Shown here piece by piece: positions 12,401 through 24,400 of a stretch of 64,000 nt of DNA. A program made the translations under genes and the position numbers. The stretch's first letter is position 1. Every line of letters begins with the position of its first letter. The notes beneath the pieces are model-generated. The model saw only the letters and a list, made by a program, of their open reading frames with translations, was not told the DNA's origin and made no database searches. The DNA is taken from the NCBI GenBank assembly GCA_013398955.1, contig VWPU01018943.1, positions 1 to 64,000 on the forward strand, written 5' to 3'. Source of the DNA: Callaeas wilsoni. Taxonomy: Eukaryota > Chordata > Aves > Passeriformes > Callaeidae.

Positions 12401-15400
12401 GATCAAGGGAGAAAGTGTGTGGGCTTCCCACATCAAAGGAGAGTTCTGCAGCATGGGCCTGTGTGCTCTCTGCCCTTCCTAGTGCCTGGAGGAGCCAGGG
12501 TCTGGAGGGACAGTTGGTAGTCCTGCCTGGAATGGTGAGAAGGTCAGATTAAGGTTTTGGGAGCTTGCTGGAGTGATGGACAAAATTGGAAGAGCAGTTC
12601 CTTTTGAAGACATGATTTTAATGCTCTAAAAACCATGCAAAGCCTCTTGAATCTTTTTAAGTATTATTTATCTCTGACTTACCTCATCTGATCTTCTGCA
12701 GGGCTGAGAGAGGATACTGAAGTTCAAACCCAGTATTTTAGGGATAAGTCCTAATGGAGTTTGCAGTCAGCTTCCTCAGAGATGATGAGCCTCAGCTTTT
12801 CTGAGAGTAGAGGTGTGAGGCTGCCAGTTTGTAATGACTGTTCCTAGGCAGACCATTTAAAAGCATCCTTTAGCTCCTTGGAGTCTGGGAAAAGATGCAG
12901 CAACGCAAATCCTGTTTGGAAGCTCAGTGTTTCAACAGGGGTTTGCTCCTCACCTTGTTCTCTCCTGGCAGGCCCGTGTGAAGGATCTGGAAGACCAGTG
13001 TCGCAGTCAAACAGAGCAGTTCAGCCTCCTGTCACAGGAACTCCAGCAATTCCGGCTTCAAACAGGAAAAATCGACCTTCTCACCTCCACTCTGGTGACT
13101 TCGGAGCTGCCCCTTGCTCTGTGCAGCTCCGCCCCGCAGCCCCGCTGGGAGAAGGGTAATTGCTGGGCGTGCCTGAGAGGGCTCTGACAAATGGCTTGAC
13201 ACTTATGAGAATGAAAAGGGCTAAAGGAGAGAATGCAAATGATTAGTGTAATTTTGGCATTTCTGCCCGTACTGTAAATACTTGTGGTTCGTTTTGTAAA
13301 GAGAACTTGGCATTTCTGTGGCCAGGGAGAGCTCAGATGTCCAGTCTGTTGAACGAGACACGTTTGTAGAGACTTGGGCTGCTCCCTGGTGTGCTCGTTT
13401 CTGATCCTGTATCCTGCCTGTGGCTGTAACTAATGGACAGCTGATTTTATTGCAGAACCAGCTGTGCCTGGGTCGCTCCCTCATCAGAGCACAAAGAAGG
13501 TTCACAATGAAGGGAGTGACAAGTTGGCGCCATCGCAGTGGGGACCAGACACCACCGTGGGCTCCCCAGCTGCTCCCACCAGTGCTCAGAAACAATCCAA
13601 GAAAGGGGAATCTCAGTCCAGCTCTTCAAAATCTGAATCCGTGCAGAACAGCCCAAAATCCTGCCCAACTCCAGAGGTCAGTGTGGGAGTCAGGTCAGTG
13701 TGGGAGTCCCCTCTGCCGCCTGTGCTTTCCAGCCAGAAGGGAATAAACGTGTTTATTGCTGAGAGCACCAGTAAGGTTGCATTCATTCCTTTCTGGCTGC
13801 CTGAAGAAAATGAGAAAAACTATAGGAAAATATTGAAATTACCTTGGGTGCCATGTCTGTAATGTTCATTTGAATATATTGCTGTGCTCCACAAGGGATA
13901 CAACTGGTTAGACGGTGCCTGGGAGCTTGGAGGAGTGGGATGAGAAGTGTGAGATAGCTCTTTCTAAGCTTCCTTGTGACATCTCAGCTGCCACTAAAAC
14001 ATACAAAGGCTACAAACTGGAATTTTTACCATGAGGAGAAACTGTGTCCAGACTATTTTTGGCCTTGAGCTGTGGATGAGGAATTCAAACTTCTTGTCTG
14101 GTGTTTTTAGTTACTAAGATTTTACTTGGTGAAAGAAACCATGGGAAGACACCGAGTTTGTGCTAAGAGGGATGGATCTAACAAGCTTTGCCTGTTTGTG
14201 TCACCAAGATCTCCTCTATGGTTGTTGCTTCTCCTCCCCAGGAGCCCTTTCGTGGTGATGTGGGGTTCGCTTGAGCAGGGGTTGATGCTCTCTCGTGTGC
14301 ATCACTTGTGGGGACAGTCTAGGGCAAAGCAGTGCTGTGAGCAGGGCCGGGTGTGGTGGCCTTAGGGGGACCTTTTCCTCTTCTGGGGTTTCCTGAGCAC
14401 TAAAGCCACTGAAGTGCTGAGGTGCCCAGGTCAGGAGACCCACAACAAAGTACTGCTGCAGTGCCAGGCAGAGCCTCCCACTGTGTAAGAGCTCAGGAAA
14501 GGGCCATGTTCAGAGACATGGTGAAGGTCACACCTGAGGAGGAACAGGTATGGAACTGTTAGCAATTCTATAGTAGGAAAAATACCTACTTTTTAGTTCA
14601 AGAGAAAGCTTGGAAGCCACCGTGCCTCCCTGGAGAGAGAGATACCTGCAGAGGTCAGTGTGGGATCCTTGCAAAAGAGCCAGTGTCTGGAGTGTTTGGC
14701 TTCCACAGCACATAATTGTGGGAACATTCCAGGCTAAACCCCTTCAGTTGGATGTTACAGGTGTTTGTTCTCCAAGGACACGGAGCAGGATTGCATTACA
14801 AGGAGTACAGTACCTTGAAAAGATGCTCTGAACTCTTCCCAAGATTGACTCTGGCTCTTCATGTATTAGAAAACATACTTTGTGTTCTGGTGCCTGCAAT
14901 GGGTCTTCATCAAGAATACATTTGCCTTGATGTGTGCTTTAAAAAGGCAGCTTGAATTGATTCATTGGCACAAGTTCAGACAAACCCCAGGGATTGCATT
15001 GCCTCAAGAAGTAGGGTTGCTTTACACAACCCGTTGCCACTGGATGTAAAATCCCGAAATTTCACCAGGATCAAAAAAGCTGAGAGAAATTTCTCAAAGG
15101 TGCTTCCCCAGTAGGCACCAAAGGCCTTGAGGGTGCAGCCTTCAGCTTAGGAAGTGCAGAAGGAGCTGCTGGCTAGAAAGGGAGAGGCTGTAAGAGGAAG
15201 GGGAGCTTCCTGCCCTGACTCTTGGACTTCTTCGTTCAGCATGTGCTGTTAGTAGAGCCAGCTAAAACCAAAAGTTCCAATCAAAGCTCTGTCTGAGGTA
15301 CACAGACATCCTACAGAAAATTTACAGGTGTTGGAGAGGACAGAAGCAGCTAAAGACCTCAACATCCAACAGAGCTCCTTTGTTCAGGTTGACATTTGTG

Positions 15401-18400
15401 TTGCACACAGGCACAGATACCATTTAGAGGTAGCAAGAAATCAGTATACTGAATTATGGATGTGGGGGGTGGAAGAGGTCTCCAGAGCCTCTAGTCCAAT
15501 CTCCAGTAGGGCTGTCACCAGCTCTAGATCAGTGTGGCCATGGCTTTGCTGAGCTCAGGCTACAGGTTCTTCAAGAATGGAGATCCCCCAGCTCTGGGAA
15601 CTGTTCCCAAGGCTTCATCACTCACCTGGGCAAGGAGTTTATGGTGATGTCTTGACTGGAAGCCCTGAAGCTCCAGCTTGGGGCTGTTGCCTCTTATTAC
15701 TATTATTTCTTCACCTAAAAAGTCATTCTTACAGATAGTCCTTAGCCCAGGAGCCAAACTGGCACCAGGCACAAGTTTAGATGATGTGTTCACTATGTAC
15801 AAACACTCTGAGTGTTCCTTTACTCAGATGCTAATCTTTAACATTTTTAGGTGGACACTGCGAGTGAAATGGAAGAACTGGATGTTGACAGCATCTCCCT
15901 CATGCCAGAGCCAGGCAGCCACGGCCCTGCAAAGCTCCAGGTGTTCTTAGCTCGATACAGGTACTGACTAGTCATTGCTTGTGCTCTGTGAAGTTACACA
16001 GGTTATCTACAGTTCCCTACTTCACACTCTTCTCTAGGATTCAGCACTGTTAGGAGTGGATAATAGTAGGTTAGAGCTTTTGTCTTATTTCTCCATGGGA
16101 TTTTTACATTGGGAGAGCTGAGGGTGTTCACCTGGAGAAGAGAAGGCTCTGGAGAGACCTTAGAGCCCCTTTCAGTGCCTAAAGGGCTCCAGGAGAGCTG
16201 GAGAAGGACTTGGGACAAAGGCCTGGAGTGACAGGACAAGAGGGAATGGCTTTCCAGTGCCACAGGGCAGGGCTAGATTGGATATTGGGAAGGAATTCTT
16301 GGCTGTGAGGGTGGTGAGGCCCTGGCACAGGGTGCCCAGAGCAGCTGTGGCTGCCCCTGGATCCCTGGAAGTGTTCAAGGCCAGGATGGACAGAGTTTGG
16401 AGCAAACTGGGATGCTGGAAGGTGTCCCTGCCCATGGCAGGGCTGGAACAAGATGAGCTTTAAGGTCCCTTCCAACTCAAGCCATTCCATGATGGAATGG
16501 TTTGAGACCTGTTACTTCCTGCACAATCCAGGCTGAGCTCAACAAAAGCACGTTAAGCTCAGTAGCTGTTCAGTGAACAGCAGTGTCTGAAACTTTCAGT
16601 ATTGTTCTCTGTTGAAAATTAGTTCGACTTGACATACTCATTGAATTGTTTGCTTTTTTCAGAATAGTGCAAGAAATTTTGTCCAAGAGATCTTAGTCCA
16701 ACACTTAAGAAAATTGCAACTTAGAATTCCTGAAATTTTTGGCCAAAATTTTTTCTGTCTTTAATTTTTAAAGGACAAAATAAAAAATAGCACAAAATAA
16801 ACCTGGATTTTTTTTGAGAACTGTTGCTGTTCACTGAGCCATCATGGTCAAGCCGAAATCGCCACAGTTCAAAGTGTATTACCTATTCTTCAGCTTTTCC
16901 ATTGGGAACTGGGAGGAAGAGAAGGGGGATGATCTGTGTTGTGAGGAGCACATCAAATGTGCTCTGTGTCTTCATGTCAGTCTTGGGCCCATAAAGTCTC
17001 AGTCAGATCACAGAGAGGTAAACATTGCTGTGGCATGATGAAATCCCTTTTAAGGGATAAAGAGCAGGAATTGGCAGTAGGTGTTTGTAAAGCTGAAGGT
17101 TTTTCATGAAGCATTTTCCTATGAAATGAGACCCTCTGATGAGTTTGAGGATCCCTGGGTAGGCAGGTTAGAACTGCCTGGAGTCCAAGCTGTATCACCA
17201 GTGTATTTCTAATTTTCTTGCTGGTGAAGTTTTTGGAGTGCTGTTTAAAATGGGGGGTTAGAGCAGGAGGAGACACCACAACATCTCTGAGCAGCCTCTT
17301 CCAGTGCTTGCTCAACCTCAAAGTAAAGAAGTTTTTCCTGAGGTTCAGATGGAATTTCCTGTTTGTTTGTGCCCACTGCCCCTTGTCCCGTTGCTGGGCA
17401 TCAGTGGAAAGCATCTGGCCCCTCCTCTTGACACCCACCCAAAATACACCTGTTCATTGATAAAATCCCCTTTCTGTTGATTCTTCTGCAGGCCGAATAG
17501 GCCCAGCTCTCTCAGCCTGTCCTCAGAGAGAGATGCTCCAGTCCCCTCAGCATCCTCATATCCCTTTTCCTTTGGATGTCACAAGACATGTGTTCTGCTC
17601 CTCAGAAATTATCTATTACTAAATATTATTATATGTAAACTACGGTCTTGACCTTTGTCTGTGGAATTTGCTGCTGGCCAAAGTGGATGCATGCCCAGTG
17701 AATTGGAAGCTTATCAACATCACAGCTGGAATGTGTTGCTGGGAAGGTTCCTGTGCAAATTAAGTCTTCCAATTGTAAATATTTCAGCTACAATCCTTTT
17801 GATGGACCTAATGAAAATCCAGAGGCAGAGCTTCCACTGACTGCTGGAGAATATATTTACATCTATGGTGACATGGATGAAGATGGCTTCTTTGAAGGTG
17901 TGTTTTGGTAAAATGAAATGTGACTGAACTGCTGTGGAGAGTTGATTTCTCTCCAGAAAATGAGAGAAATTTAGTGAATCTTGAAACCTCAAGGTATAGG
18001 TTTTCTGCCCAAAGTTAGTTTGTTAGAAGGAAGAGTGGATTCCGTTGGAAAAAGCTTTATTTATGTTATGATTAAATTAAGTCTAAGCCATGAATTCCTG
18101 GTCTAGTGATTTCAGTGGAAATTTTGCCACTACTTTCAGCAAGTTCCAGGTTTTATCCCGTGTGGTTTCAACCCCCATGTGGTTCCTCCCTCACCATGGA
18201 GAGGAACATGTTCAGCCCCTTCTGCAGATGGGCTGTTTCCCTCTTTCCAGTGACTGTAGTGAGCCAGGAACTGCAGCAGGTGATGGGCTCCATTGCCTTG
18301 TGCTCTTTTGGCAGAGAGGGGATACAATAATCAACCCAAACTACAGTTGTGACCCTCGCTGGTGTCACACAGTGTTTCTGTTTTGGCCCCTTGGCAAACA

Positions 18401-21400
18401 TGATCCTGATTAAGAGGTGGATGGAATCGAAACCAAGATTTGTGGGCTGTAAATTTGTGCTGAGGTTTCTTTGTGGAGCCACTTGTTTAAGGGGTGATGG
18501 TTCCTGATTTCCTGAGGTGCTTTGCAAGAGCTGAGACAAATGCATGTGTGTTGCACTGCTTGCTCTGTGACTGCTCTGCCTCATTTTTCTTTCTTTCTAT
18601 TCCCAAGCTTATCATTTATTTGTTTGTTTATTGTTTAAAGAATAAAAAGGTTATTCTTTACTAACCTTTCTGCCTTCCCTGCTTTCAGTTGATTTGCTGT
18701 AGGTAGAGTTTGGAAGGGCGAAGGCAGTGCAGTCCCTGTGTGCAGCTCAGTTGTGGTTTGATGGGTCTGCACGGACCAAGTGCTGTGTATGTGTTGTCCC
18801 CACCAGTCTCTTTGGGACACCTTTAGTACAGGAGTTAACTTAAGAAAGGAGGGAGCTAAAAGGAAGGCCAGAGCTAAATACAGAGCTGGAAAGATGGACT
18901 TTCTTGAGGAAGTACTGCAAACCTCAAATCTATATGGCCGGGAGAAGACGTAAAATCATCCATCTGCATAGTTCGGGAAGGCTAAAAAGTTAGTGAAAGA
19001 GCTGTAATAAGGAAGAATGGGATAATGAAGAAGGAGAAAGCCTTTAGCTAATTACACAACTCAACTTTTTACTTAGTTGGCTCTGCAATGTGTGGAGCAG
19101 TGAGTCTCCTCACTGTGTCCATTGGGACCTAACAAGGGAAACCCTAGGAAATCAGGAAACATTGCCAGGAGTAACCTCCCTGAGGTTTTTTCCACTCCTG
19201 ACTGCAGAGCAGTTGTACCCTGGAATAGATGTTGTCCCATAGTCTTCACAGCTGAGTTGGAAGGCTCAATGGCAGGAGCAGTGGTAACAGGTGTCCTGTT
19301 TTTTGTTTAGGGGAGCTGATGGATGGCCGGCGAGGGCTGGTCCCCTCCAATTTTGTTGAGCGAGTTTCAGATGATGACCTCATGACGTTTCTGCCTCCGG
19401 AGCTGAATGATCTCACCCATAGCTCATACCAGGAGAAAAGTTTGGTCAGTGCAAGCACCAGCAGTGGAGATAAGAGTGAGTTCTCCATCGAAGAGAGTAG
19501 CATCAGTCCGTTGGCCAGTAGGGCAGAAGGAGACCAGGAGGAACCCGTTAGTCACACAGCAGTGCCTTACCCAAGAAAACTGACTCTGATCAAGCAGCTT
19601 GCCAGAAGCATAGTTGTAGGCTGGGAACCACCTCTTTTGCCAGCTGGCTGCCCAGACATTCAAAGCTACAACATCTATGTGGATGAAGAGCTACGTCAGA
19701 ATGTGAAGAGTGGCCTTCAGACCAAAGCAGTGATAGAAAAGCTGGATTTACACAGCAGGGCTTACCGCGTGTCCGTGCAGACGGTGACGGAGCATGGCGG
19801 CTCTGATAAACTGCGCTGCACTTTCTTTGTGGGGCAGGATTTTGGCATGGCACCAACGATGCTGAAAGTCAGAAGCGTCACAGCCACATCAGCAGAGGTT
19901 ACGTGGCTTCCCTGCAACAGCAACTACAGCCATGGGGTTTACCTCAACGGGCAGGAGTGTGATGTGACCAAGCCGGGCGTGTACTGGTACACCTTCCGCA
20001 ACCTGCAGCCCAGCACCCGCTATGTGGCCAAGCTGGAGGCCCGGCCCATGAAAACTGCTTGGGAAGAGGTGCCTGAGGGGCAGGAGCAGGACTCAGCCAT
20101 GATACACTTCACTACCCCTCTAGCAGGTACCGGAGGCCTCTGCACATGGAGAGGCCGTGCTCAGCTGGCCCTTTGCTGGGAAGCCATGGGGCAAAGGGAA
20201 GCAAGGTTGATTAGGTCCCCAAAGCCTGAGGTGCTGCACTGTTTTGTCTTAATGTTTTTCTTCCTTTATTTTAAAATTTGATTATCCCTTTTGCTTTCAT
20301 TTGCTCTGGGAAGACATCCTCTGTGCTGGTTGGAGCAGCTGGTTGGGCAGGGAAGAGGTGGTTTGCCATGACCTTGCTCCAACGGTTGCTGCATCTTGGC
20401 CTCAGCTACTTTTGCAAAGTTCTGTTTTCTGTGCATTAAAGCTTTCACAGAACAAGAGCACCTTATTTCCTCTGGTTCTGTCTGTCATTTCCCAGGACTG
20501 GCCTGGCTGCTGTAGTTCAGTTCTGCAGGGGCAAATCTGGTTGGGAGTTTGCTCTTTGATTCTAACCAGGGTTGAGCTTTATCCTGTAGCCAGATAAGCA
20601 AGAGGAAATTGTATTTGGTCTCTCACAGGCACACCTGATGCTCCTTTGGATGTCCAGGTGGAAGCTGGTCCCTCTCCAGATATCCTGGTTATCAGCTGGT
20701 TACCTGTCACCATTGATGCCGAGGGATCTTCCAACGGGGTCCGGGTCACTGGGTATGCCGTGTATGCGGATGGACAGAAGGTACTGGGCGTGCAGGGGGC
20801 TGTGGGTGCTGCAGGCATAGCACGAAGGGTCAGACCTTAAGACATGGAAAGCTGGATCCAGGAAGGTGTCCTGAGGAGGCAGTGACAGTCCTTGGCCTGG
20901 AAAGGAGTGACATCAGAGAAGGGACATTGCCTGGGCTGTGTGATGCACACGACAAAGGACATCTGTCCAGATTTTGGAGGTGCTCCTGGAGCAGGACCCT
21001 CCAGCAGCAAAACAGGACAGTCAGCCCCCTGTGCTCAGCCCAGGCACTGGCCTGATCCTTTGGCAAACAATGGGTCCGCGGGGCATGGACAGAGCACAAG
21101 GACAAGTTCACAGCCATCACCTGGGGCTTTCTCTCAAATAGGAGGAGTGAGCTGTAGTGATCCAGCATAAAGTTGGCATCCCCACAGCATGGGCAGAAGG
21201 GTAGGGGGAAAATCTGCCCCTCTGCCATGCTTAGGTGAGACCTCACCTGCAGAGCTGCTTCCAGCTGTGGGGCCCCCAACATCAGAGGGATGTGGAGCTG
21301 CTGGAGTGAGTCCAGAGGAGGCCATGGAGATGCTTCAAGGGCTGGAGCCCCCTCTGCTCTACAGCCAGGCTGAGAGAGTTGGAGGTGTTCACCTGGATAA

Positions 21401-24400
21401 GAGAAGGCTCCAGGGAGACCTCGGAGCCCCTGCCAGAGCCTAAAGGGGCTCCAGGAGAGCTGGAGAGGGACTTGGGACAAGGGATGGAGGGACAGGACAC
21501 GGGGAATGGCTTCCCACTGCCAGCGGCAGGGTTAGATGGGATATTGGGAAGAAATTGTTCCCTGTGAGGGTGATGAGGCCCTGGCACAGATTGTCTGGAG
21601 AAGCTTTGGCTGCCCCAGCCCTAGAAGTGTCCAAGGCCAGGTTGGACAGGGCTTGGAGCAACCTGGGATGCTCCAAGTGGAAGGTGTCTCTGCCCATGGC
21701 AGGGGCTGGAATGAGATGGTTTTTAAGGTACCGTCCAACCCAAACCATTCCATGGTTTTAACATACAAACACTCCAGGGTTCAGTACTGTTACTGGTACA
21801 GAACATCCAAGGACATTCTGTATTAAAAGTGTCCTGTGGTCTTGTGCACACATAATGTTGTTTGAAGGAGCACAGTGCAAAACAGAATGATGCTGTGTTG
21901 GATAATTTCTCTTCTGTCGTGGAAGTGCTTTTTCCTCTTCACAGGTCAAAAAAAGGAGGAATCTGGGAAGGTAGTCAAAAGACCGACCAAAAAAAGGGAG
22001 CAGCTCTTTAAAGACTGGGAAACAAGGAGAGTTAAAATCTGGAGTAGGAGTGAATATATTCATATTTTCTAGACTATTCAGTTTCTCCAATTTCTCTTTA
22101 ACTGTTCATTCTTCCCAGATACTGTGCAGAAGGGTGGGAATTCTTCAGAGAATTCAGAAAACAGAGCTTTGGGTTCTGTCTTAACGTTGGGTTGGGAGTT
22201 GTTCTTCTCAGAAGGGCTGAGCTGTGCACAGTAAATAATTCCTTCCTGTTCTTTTGCTTACAGGTGATTGAAGTTACTTCTCCAACAGCTGGGAGTGTCC
22301 TGGTGGACTTGTCCCAGCTTCAGATGTTCCAGGTGTGCCGTGAGGTTTCTGTGAGGACAATGTCTCAGTACGGGGAGTCCGTGGATTCAGTTCCAGCCCA
22401 GCTTTCCTCCGTCCTGCTACGATCCTCCCACTGCACTTCCCCTGTGTGCACCACTGGCCCCTCCAGACTGCCCCGGGGGGGCCCCAGGGCCTCGCTGCCT
22501 GCCCGCAGCCCACAGCACACGCCCACGCTCCCGCTCCAACAGAAGATTCCTGCTGAGAGCTCAGATGCCAAATTGACCGATCCCTCCTCCAGCCCCCTCG
22601 GCTCAGTGCATCCCCTGCCAGAGAAAGCCTCTTCCCCACCACACCTCCCCTACCCTAGCGCTTCCTTGGTGCAGGCTCCGGGCACTTCCCCACAGTGGTC
22701 AGATACTGCGGGAGACAAGAAATGCCTGAGCATGCCTCCCCAGCAGGCTGGCACAGTGCTCCCAGGGCTGGGCACAGAGCCTGTCCCTTGCCAGGAACCG
22801 GGATTGCAACAGCCGGGTGAAGGGACAGAGGTGCAGGTAAGTGCTTACATCTCCTACCCAGTGCCAGGTGTGCAGGGGAGGACAGTGGATCATTTCTGGG
22901 GAGTAGAACAAGATGCCACTGAGCATCTTTCTGTGACACACTGTTGCCTCTGGGCCGTCATCCAGCAGTGGCAAACTGTCCAGGAGTTTTGGCTGCTGTT
23001 GTATACCTGGAAGATGCAGCTCATCTCTTGATTCTGTTTGCTGGCTGTGCCGGTTTGGACACAAATCCAGGGGGAAACAACCCGAGAGGGGCGTTTCTCT
23101 CTCTCTCCTGCCTGCCAGGCAAGCAGGCTCCGTCAGCCCCTCCCCCACGGGTTCGGGAAAATAATTTCTTGAGTGAAAGGGAAAAAAACTATTTATTTAA
23201 CAAACAGAGTCCCTCGCTGAAACGGGGGAAAAAGGATATTGAAACCCCCTCCCCTGGCCCCTAAAAGAGGACTATGGATTTTAGAGTTCTTTCTGTAGGT
23301 AAAACCTGCAGTCCTGCGCTGGGCCGGGCCAGGCAGGGTCCGACGATCCCCCTTGGCGGGTCCCGCCTAGCCGGGCCGGAGATGGGAGCTGGTCTTGGAC
23401 GAGGAAACAAGCCAAAAACAGTCCAAAAAGGAGCAGAAGCCGCTGAGGCAGATCACAGTCCCTTCTCCGCTGAGAGCGGAAGAAGCTAAAGAGCAAAAGT
23501 CCTCTAACCAACAAAAGTTGTCAGATCAGGAGAGAAAAGAATGCAAAACATTCTAGATGCACGGTCAGGCTAGCCATTTGAAGAGTTCTCTCGGCGTCTC
23601 TCTCCCCCCTTTGCAATTTAAAGGTACACTAGAAATCAAGCAGGCGATGGGAAATACAGTATTGTCATAGAATTACCCCAAGACACTGGCAGACGAGGAA
23701 CAGAATGAGGAAGAATTTGCAGAGTTAAAAGGTTAAAAGGATATTCCTATGTTAGTCTGGCATTGCTGTGCTCTCTGACTTGAAGGGACTTTCTCCAGTC
23801 TGGTAGGTTTTCACAAGGCAGCAGTAGAGCACCTTAGTGGATGGCAGAGCGAGGCAGCTGTGGCTGCAGAATTGGCAAACTCTCTTGACACTGGCTATTT
23901 GGAGTTCCCGGTGGGTGACCGAAATTCCCAGTGGAATTCCCAGTAGGGTGGGTGAGTGCTTTCAGAGTTCTTTTAGCATAGTGGCGAGGATGTCTGAGAG
24001 CCATTTGATGATGGTGAATGATTGCTCTGTGACCGGGGGAAGTGGGCCCTCCTGGTGTGGGATGTATTACATCAGGGAAAAGGATCTGTCTCCCATTCTC
24101 AGAACTCAGGGGAGTGCTTCAAACTGTTGAATTCAGCATAACTTTATTAGTCATGGTGGTGTGACCTTGTGAAGGCTCAGAGTTGGGCTGAGACTTCTGA
24201 GAGCTGCTGAAGCAACAGCACCATGCTGGGCCTGAGCCCAAAGGGCAGCTCAATACCCAGAAGAACTGAGATGTTGAGTCCAAAATTTCAGTGATCAGCT
24301 CCTGGTCATTTGCAGCTTACAGTACCTTGGGTCAACTGCTGGATTCATTTACTCACATTTCATAGAATCATGGAATGGTTGAGGTTGGAAGGCACATTAA

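Larger units (their letters stand above)
13677..19310 (+). other. TSPOAP1 introns between E9 and E12
   Basis: Three introns of about 2.2, 1.8 and 1.4 kb. The first two hold CR1 elements (15440-15640, 16108-16498, 17265-17590). The third (17898-19310) shows nothing recognisable. Confidence 0.65.
20127..22263 (+). other. TSPOAP1 introns flanking E13
   Basis: The intron after E12 (502 bp) shows nothing. The intron after E13 (about 1.5 kb) is dominated by a plus-strand CR1 at 21180-21762. Confidence 0.65.

Noticed and set aside
20830..21480. 216-codon minus-strand frame
   Set aside because: Largely antisense to the CR1 at 21180-21762, with no independent coding evidence.
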